Shown: one piece after another, positions 22,701 through 35,824 of the stretch | Position numbering within the stretch: position 1 is the stretch's first letter | Layout: every line of letters starts with the position of its first letter | Source of the DNA: Alnus glutinosa | Taxonomy: Eukaryota > Streptophyta > Magnoliopsida > Fagales > Betulaceae | Direction: 5' to 3' | Assembly: GCF_958979055.1 (NCBI RefSeq) | Contig: NC_084886.1 | Coordinates: 15,286,154-15,350,153 of the forward strand | DNA: 64,000 nucleotides | Made by a program: the position numbers and the translations under genes | The notes under the pieces: generated by a model | What the model was told of the DNA's origin: nothing | Database searches by the model: none | What the model saw: only the letters and a program-made list of their open reading frames with translations

Positions 22701-25422
22701 TGGTTTTAGACCTAGAAGGTCACTGGAAGTTATCTTATTCACGTCAGAAGAGCCTACACGCTTTGGGATCAGCTGTTTGGGAAGGTCACTTTCTATTCAT
22801 TTTCTGATTCACATTTTATTTGAATTTTCCTTAACTATGTCTTCTCAACTTTTAACTTACTACATTATTTATAAAGGCCACAAGAGATTTCATGTCTTGG
22901 GGTTGGTGAATTGATTTTATTTTCCAATTCCCTTGTATGGGGTTCCTCATATGATATCTTAAATGTGCAGCCGCTTATTGGCAGGAAGTGAGGTACTTGT
23001 GGAAGCTCTGAAGACAACAGTTGATGCTCAAAATAGATCCTTTCTAGATGCTGCAAGATCTGCTGGATATGTGAAGGATCAAGATGACTTATCCAGCGTG
23101 TTTTTAAAGAAAGGAACTTACTCTGCCTTTGTGGAATTGCATATAGAGCAGGGGCCCCTTCTGGAGGAAGAAGGTAGGATTATTTAACTGCCACTATTAA
23201 CCTTGCGTTATCTATATATTCTCAATTCCCGTCAATCCAGTTTATTTGCATTCCAGGTATATCTATTGGGGTAGTAACTGCCATTGCAGCCCCTGCAAGT
23301 ATTAAAGTGGAATTCGAAGGCAATGGAGGGCATGCAGGCGCTGTCCTAATGCCACATAGGTGATTTTCCTAGATGTGAACACTTCCTGGCTGTAATAACA
23401 CCATGAACTTATGCACCTTTCTTCTTGCAGAGTTCTCTAAATATTCATAATTTCTGGTGCTTTCAATTTTGGTTGTCTCCTCTTCTTCACACCTCCCCCC
23501 CCCCCCCCCCCCCCCCCAAATTTTAAATGAATGAAGACAATTCCCAAAAGTAGTGTATTTGTGTTGATAATAGTATATTTCCTGTTGAAGATTTTTTAAT
23601 TCCTCTAGAATTAAATCATTTTTACAATATATTATTATGCTTGTTCATTTAAACAAGAGGGAATTATTTTATTTTCATCACTTGGAGCAGAAATGATGCT
23701 GGACTGGCAGCTGCAGAGCTGGCACTGGCTGTTGAGAAGCATGTATTAGAATCTGGATCTATCGATACTGTTGGTACAGTTGGTAAGCCATCCTTTCTTC
23801 ATGCCTAAGTATCACATTTTGTTTTTCTTATTTTCTTCTGTAACTTGAATATTGAAGTCCATCTTGCATATTTTGTGAAAGCAGTTATCTTCTTTTTGCT
23901 ACCTTTGTTAGTGTAGACCTCCGCTATAAACTTTAATTTAATGTTTTCAAAGGTATTCTGGAGCTGCATCCTGGAGCAATTAACAGCATCCCAAGTAAAT
24001 CACACCTAGAAATTGGTACGCTTTTTTTCAGCGAATAAAATTTCCAGGAAAGCATACTATTATACCAAGTATACGTAAAATGTTTGTTTCCACAGTTTTT
24101 TTCTACAATGTATTCTTGTTAATGTTTCTTAAGTTTGTAGAAGATATTCATATGTATGATGCCACCATAATGTACTATGCCAAATGTCAACCGTCTCAGG
24201 TATTAATTTATTTGATTCCTTTGGTATCTCTATTTTTATTTTTTGGCAGACACAAGAGACATTGATGAACAGCGAAGAAACATTGTAATTGAGAAGATCC
24301 GGCACTCTGCAATTAAAATAGCAATAGACCGTGGGGTCAGGCTATCCGAATTCAAAATTATAAATCAGGACCCTCCTGCCCTTGCTGAAAAAACAATAGT
24401 CGAGGCAATGGAAGCTGCATCAAAAGAGCTAAACCTAAAACATAAGCTGATGATTAGCAGAGCTTACCATGATTCACTGTTTATGGCCAGGTATGTGAGA
24501 GAGAGTGAGAGACTTGAAGCATTTGTAAGCCCATATTAAGTGGGTCTGTCCAAATATCCTAATTATGTATAAATCAGGATTATCTTATTTTAGAAAATCC
24601 AATTATCACATTTTTCATTGGAGAATGTCATTTTATGACACTGGTAAAAGTTGCTGGAGTTAATGGCCCAAAAGTTGATTTTTCGACTTAAACATAGCTA
24701 TATACTGTACCTGTTTGAGGTATTTTCAAATTATCAAAAGATGCATTGGCATATGACTACAAAAAGCTGCTGATCATGCATTTTCACATCCTTGCAGAGT
24801 ATCACCCATGGGCATGATATTCATTCCATGTTACAAAGGTATGAGCTGTTTTCTCTTTTTCTACGTCAAATGCTGTGATACCATATTCCTTTACTTTTCT
24901 TAGTAAACCAATTGTAATTTCTTGAGGACATCATTTCAAACTTTCATGTTCCTAATGGAACAAGTAGTTATATCATCTTTCATGGGCTAATGTATTTGAG
25001 ATTAGTCATTGAAGAAAGCATGTTAGTTGCCACTGAATCTTTTGCTTTCATGTTGGAACTCCAATTTCACCTATATTATATGCATGTGGTAGACCAAGCA
25101 TACAAGTGCATCAACATTCTTAACTTCAAAAAAGAGAAAAAAAAAATTGCATGAGTGCAAAAAACATGTAGACATGGACAATCAAGGATCCCCATTTCAA
25201 TGGCATGGGTAATATAGGCATACAGTGCCAGTGTGCTTTAGGACGTATGTCAACTTGCTATCACTTTTGTGCTTAAGTCATCAAGGTAAGCTTAGTAAGT
25301 ATTTACATCAATTTGGTTCTGCAGGTTACAGCCACAAGCCTGAAGAATATGCCTCCATTCAGGATATAGCAAATGGGATCAAGGTATTAGCTCTGACTCT
25401 TGCAAAGTTGTCCCTGCAATGA
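19751..25422 (+). CDS. UAH: Ureidoglycolate amidohydrolase, 12 exons, 470 aa
   Basis: Last step of purine-ring breakdown: hydrolyses ureidoglycolate to glyoxylate, ammonia and CO2, in the endoplasmic reticulum, with Mn. Exons: 19751-19945, 20067-20152, 21097-21171, 21854-21982, 22698-22784, 22971-23173, 23257-23359, 23691-23782, 23953-24015, 24250-24490, 24798-24838, 25325-25422; every junction is GT-AG and in phase. Residues 1 to about 22 (LQLLVLCLCCSVIIA) form a signal peptide. M20 metallopeptidase metal sites are visible: GSHID with His134, YDG with Asp145, TSEEPTRFG with Glu179/180, ELHIEQG with His248 and RAYHDSLFMAR with His418. NGGHAGAVLM, GILELHPGAINSIPS and FIPCYKGYSHKPEEY support UAH rather than allantoate deiminase. 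Length matches the family (about 475). A candidate poly-A signal AATAAA lies near 25490. Confidence 0.95.
23493..23517. repeat. Poly-C tract in UAH intron 7
   Basis: A run of about 25 C bases followed by AAA lies in the intron between UAH exons 7 and 8. Such a tract is unusual in plant introns and is prone to length error. Confidence 0.8.
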
Positions 25423-25706
25423 TGCGTCATCCTTTCTTGTTAATTCAAGTCACAATTCAAGGGATAGGACGCGTTGTATAGACACTTTTAATAAATCATT
25501 TCGAAACTGTTGAATGATAGCAGATTTATTAATTTTGATTTCCTCTTGACAAACATGGAAAGAAATTTGTGAAAATTATTCCCCCAATCCTCAGATGCTG
25601 CTCTTTCTGTATTAAAGTTGATCAATAATTTTCAACTGCTACTAGCAGATGTTATAAAAGGCACTATTTCCACGTTCATCTGGCACGTCAGACTGTGTTT
25701 GTGTGT

Positions 25707-25742
<36 letters not shown>

Positions 25743-26042
25743 TAAATTTGTACATCCTTCTATTATGTTGGCAGTAAAATGAAACAGTATGTACACATTG
25801 AGGGTAAATGTGACTTCAATAACGCCGAGAAAAGGAGAAACTAAAAGAAGAAATGCAGATGCCAAGGTTCCATCAGATCATATCTTCTCGCAGTGGGCCG
25901 TCTCTACTTTCATCATGTTGGCAGCAGCTCTAATTGGAAGGAACCACATACCAACCAAGAGACTTGTCATTCTTCGCCTACTCTAAACTGCATGTAAGAT
26001 TGGAAAAAAAGATAAATGTGAAAATCACACTCCAGAACAATT
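25423..26042. other. Convergent 3' region between UAH and the Alba gene
   Basis: Contains the UAH 3' UTR with an AATAAA near 25490 and a (GA)n run at about 25711-25738. The right part should hold the 3' UTR of the minus-strand Alba gene. The two transcripts converge within about 620 bp. No further gene is supported. Confidence 0.6.
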
Positions 26043-27729
26043 TCAAATGTCATTCTTTGGTGATGTAGCAACAGTGGTCTTGTCGACTTTCTCAGCCTTT
26101 GCCAGCACAATTTCAAGCTGTAGCAAAATAGATGACAAAAACTTGTTACGGGTAGAATAGGTGATAAATATTATTTTAACTGGTAAAAATGGGCAAAAAA
26201 CAGGCAATGGTTGAATGGATAACAACCTGTGCTTTCTGAACCATCCGGCCTTTCTCCTCATCCTTTGAACCAACAGAGGATATCGCTATCTCTGTTCCAT
26301 TTCCCAAATCAAAAAGAACATTTAGAACTTAAAAATCTCATGCATGCCGAGAAGGTGTTTAACAAGTTTGATACTATTGAATTCTTACTTTTCTCGATTG
26401 CTAGTCCATTACGTTTCAGAATCTCGGAGATTGTGACAACAGTAGGAATTGCTGCATTTGATAACTGTACAAGTTAGCCACTATGCTAAAAATAATAACA
26501 AACGATTCCAAAGTGCAGGATATAAAGAAAAACTGCCGCATCAGAACAGGGTAAATTCAGGCGCCATAGAACTAAAATGTCAGTCGAGGTGGCAGAAAAA
26601 TATCTCACAATGATAATCCAGGCAATGTAATAAACAGAATACGGGGGATAAGTGGAAGACAAAATGAGAACATGAGAAGCAACTTAACAGTCCAATTTAA
26701 TGGAATGAGAAGAAAACTCAAGAGTAGAGAAAAAGAAAAAGGGAAAGGTTTCAAGAATTGTACCCATGCCCAAGGCAGAGAGTTTTACATCATTGTACTG
26801 GTTTATGTACCTCTGCAATGAAGAAAGATCAAAACAAAACCGCATTAGAAAAAATAGATCCTTAGTTTACATGCACTTCAAGCAGCAAAAGAATCTGCAA
26901 CATATTTCATGCTATCAAACTCATTTAACAAGGGGCGCCATGAACATCATCAAAACAAGTAACCACCAGGCACCCATCAAAGATATCAAAGAAGTTTAAA
27001 ACTTAAGAAAACCATGAATTTTTACTCTCATGGATGTAATCCAGATCAGCCAAACCAAGATTAACAGAAAAGAATCATGTTGTTCATGGAAATTATATTC
27101 AAGAACATATGAATCAGCATCATAATGTCACAGCCATTTAATTGCATATTATTTCCAGATATTCAGATCATTTACAAACTATGATTTCAAGGAAGAAACG
27201 GAAAGTCCCATCAAAGATTCCGAGAAACGGGGGTTATGACCCATCAAGATCACATACGGGAAAGTATCAATTTTCTTTTCAATGGTTTGTCAGCAACCAA
27301 ACAGCATATTATCGAATTCAAGGCGATTCGAACTCAATTTTCGAAGAAACCAAGAATTCAATAAAAGATACCAAAAGGCTTGAAAGTGAAACACATTAAG
27401 ACCTTACGACCATTTCGATTTCTGAAAAACAGAAGAAAAGTGGGAGAAAAAGTTCCCATTTCCTCAAACGCCATTTCTCAGTAACCAAACAGCCATAATT
27501 GACCCAAGAAAATGGGAGAAAAAGTAGGAAAACGAAGATCAAATTACAAACTGAGATTCAACTAAGAGACTAAAGGGCTTAAACCCGTTATAAAATACAT
27601 TCAAGAAAGTAACAAAAACCAAGAAAAAAACAAAGAAACCCCGACTTCCTACATCAGTAAAACCCTAACCACCCTCTGTGTTAGTAAGAAACAGAGTAAA
27701 AAACCGAAAGAGTAAAAAACCAAGCTTTC

Positions 27730-27760
<31 letters not shown>

Positions 27761-27975
27761 AAAAAGAAAACCTTGGCAAGATTGAGATAGAAGACGAGAG
27801 GCTTCTTGGTGTTGGAGACCTGAATGTGATTCTTCTTCTTCTTCTTAATCTTCATCGTCTCAGACACAGTAGCAGTAGCATTAGCAGTAGTAGCCTCGCC
27901 CTCAGCACCAACATCAACAACAGCAACAAGCTTCTCGTTGTCGTTGCCTCCCTCTGTGGTCTTGCTCGTCTCCAT
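26043..27975 (-). CDS. Alba-domain DNA/RNA-binding protein, 5 exons, 151 aa
   Basis: Small nucleic-acid-binding protein of the Alba family (plant ALBA-like, At2g34160 type); such proteins bind RNA and R-loops. Exons on the minus strand: 27975-27772, 26812-26764, 26451-26389, 26291-26227, 26117-26043; all junctions GT-AG and phase-consistent. The first 45 residues are acidic and alanine/threonine-rich. A basic KIKKKKKNHIQ stretch opens the Alba domain (about 45-125): VSNTKKPLVFYLNLAKRY, INQYNDVKLSALGMA, IPTVVTISEILKRNGLAIEK and GRMVQKAQLEIVLAK. The tail ends TTVATSPKNDI. Intron 1 (about 960 bp) begins beside a (GA)n run (27731-27754). Confidence 0.93.
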
Positions 27976-28357
27976 CGAACAACTCTATCTCTCTCGGAGA
28001 ACTATGAAAAGGGAGGGAAAATTTTTGCAGATATTAGTGAATGTGGGGGACTTGACGGTGATGGGAAGCGTTGTAACTTTATATAGGCCGATGCAAATGG
28101 AAATGGACGCGTGTTTGTGTATGATTGGATGGGGGGTGGTTATTTCGTTAGGCCAGCCTGGATCAGGCGGTTAACTGATTTTGCTGGAATGACCAATTTA
28201 CCCATCTGCGGCTTTTGGTTTTGTTCTTCTACAAATTTGAGAGCCAAGAGCTTCCACTGGGGTTCAGCAAGAGTTAATACCATCCGTTTCCAACTTTCCA
28301 ATGATGTTATGAGTGAGAAGGTTGAGGATGGAGGGAATGGCGTTGAGGAGAATTGAT
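27976..28357. other. Upstream region of the Alba gene
   Basis: Holds the presumed 5' UTR (rich in CTCTCTCT on the minus strand) and promoter of the Alba gene. A TATATAGG-like element near 28079-28086 on the plus strand reads CCTATATA on the minus strand, a possible TATA box about 105 bp upstream of the ATG. No other gene is supported. Confidence 0.4.
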
Positions 28358-28506
28358 TTCAACCGTCCCCTTTCCACATTTTAATATTAAAATAAACAAT
28401 TTCAATAAAAAAGAAAAAAAAAAAAAAAACAACATAGAAGTGTTCTTTTTTTATTTTATTGAAATTGCTACTTTTAATATTAAAAGGTGGAGAAAGGACG
28501 GTTGAA
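28358..28506. mobile_element. Small MITE, about 149 bp
   Basis: The left arm TTCAACCGTCCCCTTTCCAC and the right arm read in reverse, TTCAACCGTCCTTTCTCCAC, continue through TTTTAATATTAAAA and CAATTTCAATAAAA. The TIR is about 55 bp and the centre is mostly A/T. No target duplication was found. Confidence 0.7.
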
Positions 28507-28858
28507 CGTCCTCTCTCTATTAATTCTCGGCGTTGAGATTGACAAGGTCCGAATAGCCACTCGTGAAGATATTTGGCCCAAGCAGTCCAAAACAATGGGC
28601 CCAATAGCATAAAGCGAAACTCCAAAGCCACAAGGAAATGCGGCTAACAAAGAGTAACTTAGGCCCATATGCAACCTCACTCAGTGGCTTCTCCAAATAG
28701 CCAATGACAGATTTTAGATCAAGCTGAAGCCATCAAGGTGAGCAAAATGAAAAATGCTTGGGGATACTTATGGCTGGCTTAATTTTTTTATTAAGATATG
28801 GGTGCTAAAATGATGTGGAGTTTATTTATTATAAATGATTAAAACAATTAATAAATAA
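28507..28858. other. Intergenic, no gene seen
   Basis: No supported gene or repeat boundary was recognised in this stretch. Confidence 0.5.
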
Positions 28859-29325
28859 AAAAATTACACCATTGATCCTTATAGTTAGCCTAATTACAAA
28901 TTACTCTCTATCGTATCAAAATTAACTCAGAGATCCTTATGGTTGGCCTAACTTAAAATCGCTCACTGAAATCAAATTTTATTAAAAAAATTTGATAGAT
29001 TCTGTTAAGTGCCACATCAACACAATTAAAATGGCAACACATGTCACTCTTAATAAAAATAAATAAATAAATAAATATATTAAAAATATAAATAAATAAA
29101 ACTTAAAAAATTATTATTATTTTTTAAAAAAAAATTGAAAAACCGGCAGCCACCATTTTTATTAAGAGTGGTACGTGTTGCTATCTTATTGGTGTTGATA
29201 TGATGCCTAACAGAATCATTTAAAAATTTTAACGAAATTTGACACTAAGGAACAATTTGTAAATTAGGCCAACTACAGAAATTTTTAAATTAATTTTAAT
29301 ACAACATGGAGTAATTTTAATGATA
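28859..29325. mobile_element. MITE-like foldback element, about 470 bp
   Basis: The left part has TATAGTTAGCCTAATTACAA and CAACACAATTAAAATGGCAAC. The right part, in reverse complement, has TGTAGTTGGCCTAATTTACA and CAACACCAATAAGATAGCAAC. The ends pair over about 180 bp with gaps. The centre is an A/T-rich AAATAA repeat. No target duplication was fixed. Confidence 0.6.
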
Positions 29326-29741
29326 CAATTCTTCCTAAAAAAATACTACAAATATCAATAAATAAACTTCACATTATCTTAATAAAAAAATTGATATCTC
29401 CAACATTTTCGAAGCAAAAATGAATGAAAGAAGACGATTAGGACTAAGTAAATGGGGACCCTCAAGCTTACCAATATGTGGCTCCTCCTTTCCCCTGGCC
29501 CTGTCGATCCCTTCACTATGCTTGGTAACATTTCCAGCCACATTTTGCCATTGCGCACTATCAATGCCATGTCCCCCTTGGCAAGTACATGTGCATGCTT
29601 CATAATTTGTTTGGCTGGCTGCTCTGGCAGGTTCTACTTGTAAATTATAAGCAAAATACTTGTGAAACGTGAACTGTCATATTAATTTGTATAAAATATT
29701 TAATTAAAAAATTAATACTTTAACAACACTCAAATATATAA

Positions 29742-29828
29742 GGGCTCGTTTGATAAACACCCTCTTCAAGACGGTTAGCAACAAAAAAAAAAAAAAAATA
29801 TTCTCTAAAAGGTATTACCAAACGGTCC
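29742..29828. mobile_element. Tiny GTTTGG-type MITE remnant
   Basis: GGGCTCGTTTGATAAACACC at the left faces GGACCGTTTGGTAATACC at the right on the minus strand, separated by an A-tract. The element is about 87 bp long. Confidence 0.45.
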
Positions 29829-31366
29829 AATTCTATATGCCACCTGATGCAGTACTAAAAATGAGGATAAGCAACATTCATGTTGACAAATCAACCCTCT
29901 TTATCAACCATCAATTATATGCAATAGAGACCCATCACTACAGCAACTTGGCCAAATAGTAATCTTCAAAAAGACAGTTGACCCCGATTCCGTCGAGTCT
30001 AATCCATGATTAAACTCCCCACCTAATGGTGGTTGATGTTTGAGACAACTAAGATGATTACACGTGTGAAGTTGACATGCCTCGATTCTGCACCCAAAAA
30101 CAAAAATGAGAAGAGGCTGCAGGTTGGTTAAATAATATAAGAGAACTCGTATGAGACTCTAAAAAAAATGTTGGAAAAAATCATTTTTATTTAAATTTCA
30201 GAAGCAATTTTAATACAGTTTTTAACCGTTGAAGCGTCTAAAGCGACTAAGCGACACACGTGCGTACAAGTACTGGGTGACGCAACTAGCACATTTATAC
30301 TTAAAAATCTTATATAGTATAAGAGCATAATAAATGCTTATAAAACACATAAAATACTCATAACTTTTCAATTTAAATTTAAATTTCATATATTTAAATT
30401 AAAAATAAATTTAAATTTTTATGAAACGCCCTCTTATTTAATCTGTCTAATTTACTAGTAATTAATTTTTTGAGATGACGGTAGTTAAATCAATCATAGC
30501 CGTTGGCATGTACAATCTTGGATATGGGACCCTATCTCCAATCAATCGCTTCCCATAGAAGAAAGATTAAATGCGCGATATAGGGAGAGGTGGGTCCTCA
30601 GACGCCAATGTCCCACACCAATTCTTTATAATCATATGATGAGAAATGGCCTTGAATGGGCACCCTTTTCTTCTACTCCATTCACAATCCAACAAAGTCA
30701 TTGGCTCAACAGCTCACAAACACACCCACAGCAACGGGGGCTCACCTTGTCCTCCATTATCTGCTCCATAATCTTTCTCATTTACAACTGCCCCTTAATT
30801 ATCCATTAATATCGGGTGCATCCTACATGGTATGGTTTGGATTGCACTCAAAGGATAGAATGGACACGTACACACAGGGGACGGTGTGTTATATTAATGG
30901 AAGGGTGTTAGGGCTTTATCAAAAGGGGTTAAGCAGGAATAATCAAGGATGGGGCCTGGGCAATTATTGGATGGAACGTCTTCGCTTTCGTTTTGCTTTT
31001 TTGTTACGATATGAGCATCTTGGTGACAATCTGCCTCCTAATTAAGCTTCTTGTTTAGTGCAAACTAATTTAAGAAAGTTTTAAACAAAAAAACAAAAAC
31101 CACTGACCTACCCGTACAAAGAGACAATTTGTTAGGACATCATTGATGTGTGAAGTTGGACCTTCCCATTTACTGCATTGGAGCCAAATATATGTGCTTA
31201 ACAGTTCACACCAATGGTATAATTCTTTGGCATAATTTTCTATACCACACTTAGTTTCCCTATAATCTCTTTTCTTCGAGAGAAACTGTGTGAGTTCTAT
31301 GTCCTTGAACCATATGTTGCACAAAGTTGTAATTAACTTCAAGAGCACCTTATAATGTTTAGGAGT
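29829..31366. other. Intergenic, no gene supported
   Basis: A 129-codon open frame (30656-31045) shows no recognisable domain, no splice structure and no family-like composition, so it is not called. No RNA gene was found here. Confidence 0.5.
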
Positions 31367-31640
31367 AATCTTAGAAGTATTACAATTTTTATTACAACCC
31401 ATTTACAAACCGATATGGCAGTCTATTTGACATTCACCTCGTTATTCACTAAACAATTAAATTTGATTGTGATTGACGTGCCAGTATCACGTGAATTATC
31501 ATGTCAATTTGTAAGTACACGCGACATTTATCATGACAGCCATTTAACAATTATATTTGCTTGTGATTGAAACTACGGTACATCAGTATCACATGAACTA
31601 TCACATCAATTATAATAAAAATTGTAATTCCTATAAGATT
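31367..31640. mobile_element. MITE, about 274 bp
   Basis: AATCTTAGAAGTATTACAAT at the left and AATCTTATAGGAATTACAAT at the right (reverse complement) both continue TTTTATTA. This gives a TIR of about 30 bp. The interior repeats ATCACRTGAA-like motifs and is non-coding. Confidence 0.6.
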
Positions 31641-33060
31641 TTTTTTCCAATTTTCGGCTCATGGTCTCACAATTCTTAACAATCTATAAGGGTAACCAAA
31701 AGTTTGAAAAAACAAAAAAGAAAATCTCAAATTGTGTGGGGGTGGGGCCGAGAAAATGTTCCCACTAAAATAATAAGACATTGGAATGATAAAATTTGTA
31801 CTTTGTACAGAAGGATAAGATTCCCAATGGCGCTTCTTTGTTTTAAACTTTGAAGTTAAGGCTGTTCAAATTCAAAGGCGTCGGCTGGCATGGCAATATA
31901 CAATCCAGATATATGCATTTCAACAGTGGTTGGGTTATTGCCTTAATTTTGTCTACTATTAAACACCAATATTTTGGATCACCCAAACCTAAAAGATGCG
32001 CATTGGAATAAAATAAAAGAAAGGAATAAACTTTTTTTTTTTTTAAATAATAATAATAATAAAAAATATATTTTATGGTGAAATTGGAAGATGTGACATG
32101 AACATGGTAGAGGTCGAATTGGGAAACGTGTTGTGTTAGAAACTTAGAAAAATGATTTCGCCTTTTTCAAATATTGAAAAGATATATTGATACTTTAAGG
32201 ACATATGTCATTATTGACAGCCTCAATTGGATAAAAACAGAGAAATTTTTGTTATTTTTGGACGAACATTGAAGAGCTTACTGTAATCTTCTGTCAAAGC
32301 GTTATCTAAGTTGGTGAAAACGAAGCTCCCATCCATACCTTTTCGCAACCTTAAAGCAACCAAAGACAAAAATTCATATATTTTGAAAGGTTAGAGCCAA
32401 AACCATTTCGAAATTTCCCATGAATAGGTATTGGCCATTTGTCCTATTTTCTTATACTTCTTGTAATTATCTACAATGATCACACCATTTAATAGTATAT
32501 CAATTTTCATTTTTAAAGAATATCCTTCATATTTCAACATAAAATTTAAGAAAACTTCACTTAATCTTTATAAATTGTTATTGCTTTTGTAATTATCCTC
32601 TAAATTTAAAAAACTCTAAATTTAGTATATATATATTTTAATTTCACTCATCTTTTGGATTTTTCTTTAAATCATGTAAATTTTTTCAAAATACTATTTT
32701 TTTTAAATATATATAAATTTTTTTAAAGATTTAAGCGTGAGTATTTTAAAATATTCCGTTAAATTCTTGTAATTTTTTCTTTTTATTTTTCCTAAAAAAA
32801 GGGAGAGCTATTTTAAAAATTTTGACACTTATTTTTTAATTAGCATGTAAAAAACACATGCTTTTTTTAATTAAATTATTAAAAAAAAGTATATGCTTAG
32901 CGGTTTTATAAACCGAGTTAGTTGGAAGAAATTGATGTCCCGTATATTTTTACCATAATACGTACTATCATGCATACATAACTTCCGTGTAAGATAACAA
33001 ATATTAATAGTTAACATTTCAAAAATTGCGGTACGGCGTGAAGTAACGCCGTGAGCACCG
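31641..33060. other. AT-rich intergenic, no gene seen
   Basis: Very A/T-rich sequence with long T and A runs. The last 60 bases lead into the core promoter of the WVD2-like gene. Confidence 0.5.
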
Positions 33061-33075
33061 ACTAGGCGCTGCACA

Positions 33076-33082
33076 TATAAAA
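33076..33082 (+). promoter_or_regulatory. TATA box of the WVD2-like gene
   Basis: TATAAAA lies about 30 bp before a purine-rich leader that holds two (GA)n runs (33113-33129 and 33169-33181). This is the usual layout of a plant core promoter, and the leader exon ends at a GTGAGT donor. Confidence 0.6.
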
Positions 33083-33104
33083 CCGAGGAACAGAAAATAC
33101 ACAG

Positions 33105-33247
33105 AGACACAGAGAGAGAGAGAGAGAGGAGAGACAAACACACACACTCACAGCTCGATAAGGCGAAGGAGAGAGAGAGAGACTATCATCCACAAAGGCC
33201 AAAGAGACCAGAGAGCCCTTCGTCTCTCCATAGATCGGACCACAACC
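33105..33247 (+). other. Untranslated first exon of the WVD2-like gene (inferred)
   Basis: A GA-rich leader starts about 30 bp after the TATA box and ends CACAACC before GTGAGT (33248). The next acceptor that fits is TTGCAG at 35815-35820, giving a 2.57-kb intron in the 5' UTR, as is common for WVD2-like/TPX2 genes. Inferred from splice signals and spacing. Confidence 0.5.
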
Positions 33248-35820
33248 GTGAGTTATTTACCACATTTGCCACGCTCTGCTTCTCAAAGATCTGCTTATTC
33301 TCGTGCATGCATGAAATGTAGCTCTAAAATTCAAACCTCGAATGCCTAATCGATCTGCACAGTGTCGTTTTGGTTTCTTTTTTTTTGAATTATCTCTCTG
33401 GTTCTTCATTGTTGCTTTGATTTAAGATAGTTATTTTTTGTTTGTTTGTGTATTCGGTTGCTGATAAAAGATAGTGAAAGACACTGAAAAGCATCGGTTT
33501 TGGTTGGGTGCTGAGAAACTGTAGGATGAGAAAACAAATCAAAATTTTGGATTGTTTGGGTCTGAAAGAACGAAAATCTCTGCTATTTCTCTGTCATGTG
33601 TGTATTTCATGGCGATTCAGATTCAAACCTATGGCTTTTGACATTTGCGTGAATGATTTATTGGATATATTGGTTGCATTCAACGGATGATTGATCTCTT
33701 CTCTTAATTAGTTCCAATACAAGAATTTCCGTGTTGCTAATGTGCTATTAGCATTTCTTGTTGGCCTTGTTAAAAGCTGAAAATTATGACTTTGTCTTGA
33801 TTGTCCCGCAATGCTTGGAATCGATGCTTTGTTTGAGGCTATATTGGATTGGTTCTCATAATTACAGATTGAGCGTACTGCCATTCTCACCTCTATGAGC
33901 ATTCTTTGCTTCGTTTTCCCTAGTTCCCTCCTTCTAATGTGTACTGGCTTCGCCAAAGTTGGGAAGGGAATTGGTTCTATCTTTTTTTTTTTTTTTTTTT
34001 CTTCCCTTTGTGTGTGTGTTAATAATCAACATATCTTTTTCATGTTTTATGAAGCGACTATGGTTTTAGTCTTCGCCCCCTCCAGTTTGTCGTCTGCTTG
34101 ATCACTTTTATCTTCTTACAGTGTGAATAATGTCAGTCTTATCTGATTATTATACAAATTCAAGCACAGATAGAATAGCAAGAAATGATTCACAGCAGTT
34201 TAAAGATTTTCTGACTGTTGGAATTAGTTTTTCAGCTGTGGTGGCTCGTTTCGTTTTAAACGACTCTAAACGAAGCGCTCTTCAACTTCCCTTTACATTA
34301 TATGCTGTTCGACTGAACTCGTTCTCGTTTTGGCTCTGTGTTCATGAAATTCCAACACCAACAACAGAAAGAAAATTCTTCGATTTAAAATTTGGGCGTA
34401 TGGAATTCATTTATCTCTAGTACTGAGGATAGAAGAGGAGCTATTGTTCGTAGTTTGGTGACCCTTTCTGGGTGTTATTGGTTTGGAGGAGGTTTTGAAA
34501 GGTTACTGTATGCATATGATTGCCAAAAGAATCATTCACCATCATTGTAGATACTGTACATTTTGCATCTGATTATTCTTTCCAAAATTTTTGGGGTTAA
34601 TTCACATGACATATTTATAGTACCCACTATCTTTAAAATCAAGTTATATCCAACCTAAAACCTTTTCTCTGCCATTGTGAAATGCATGCCCCTTCACAAA
34701 AGTAAATATAGCCAAAGATGTTTTGTGTCACTGGCTTGGTCTTAGTTTAATATATTCTACAATGGAGTGGTTATATGGTTTTCCTTAATGCCTGTGAGCT
34801 TGGCTTTCACATATGAAATCACTTGCTCTCTCCTTCAACTTTTCTGGCATTTTCACATGTAATTTAAAGTTTGTTTCTTCTGAAAGCAGTGGTCTATACT
34901 GCCTTTTGATTTGACTAATTCATTGCTTTACATGGTGAATATACCTTTATATGAATATATAATTTCCTATAATCACCGTATTCTCTAGCCTTTTAAATTC
35001 ATTGTGTGCCTGTTGTCTGTTATTTGTACTGAATTTGCTTTACTCTACCAATATGCATACACAAACACTTCTAGTAACCTTTTTCCCCATCAAATGAAAT
35101 CGCATTTCTCATGAACTTAGCCTTTTCTTTCATGAATATTCATAATTTCCATGCGTCTAAATCTTGTTAAAAAGTTGCCATTTCTGTCAACTATGTCTGT
35201 GTACTGAGAATGTTCTAAACTCCACTTTCTAGTCAGAGGCTTTTTCCAACGATGTTGCTCTTTAGCAAAAGTTACGTCCCTCTATAATGAAGTCCTTAGT
35301 TGAGCCTGTAGGAAGAGAGAGATTGTCACGGATACCTCCTGGTGTTGTGCATTTATCAGAAATGTAATGAGTTTCTACGTTGTAATGTGATTGCTTTCTT
35401 TTCCTTTGGTATACTACTTGATATGCACCTTGTATGTAACTTATCTTGTAAATTATATCACAATATCTTCTTATAGGTTCTACTTCTCTTAATCTTTGTT
35501 TACTTTGGAGGAAATATTTATAAGATTAACATTTTCTCTATTTCTTGGTCAATAAGATTAATTTAACGGTAGCATATCAAAGAAATGGTATCAAATGCTA
35601 CATTTTAAATATGCTTGAGCTGTAATACCAATTACCACCTAGCATTTGTATGATTGTACCTATTTGACATGATTGCAATCAATGAGATAATAACTCGGAA
35701 ATGAAAACAAAATTAAATAGTAAAAGTAATGATTGGAAATTCTGGTGTGCAGAGATGTTTGTGGCACTAGAAGCATAATTAAAATAATGAGAGTGTAATG
35801 CTTAGGTTTCTTTATTGCAG
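33248..35820 (+). other. Leader intron of the WVD2-like gene
   Basis: A T-rich stretch of 2.57 kb from GTGAGT to TTGCAG, with no independent gene. The high T content and lack of repeats fit a plant intron, possibly carrying intron-mediated enhancement. Confidence 0.45.
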
Positions 35821-35824
35821 TGAA

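Noticed and set aside
19751..25422. Allantoate deiminase (AAH) as the identity of this M20 gene
   Set aside because: The blocks SDTPAP, RILYTEKDVLARRY, HIDAIPYSGKYDGVVG and FIPCYKGYSHKPEEY fit ureidoglycolate amidohydrolase better.
30656..31045. 129-codon plus-strand open frame
   Set aside because: No recognisable motif, no splice context, and composition like the surrounding intergenic DNA.
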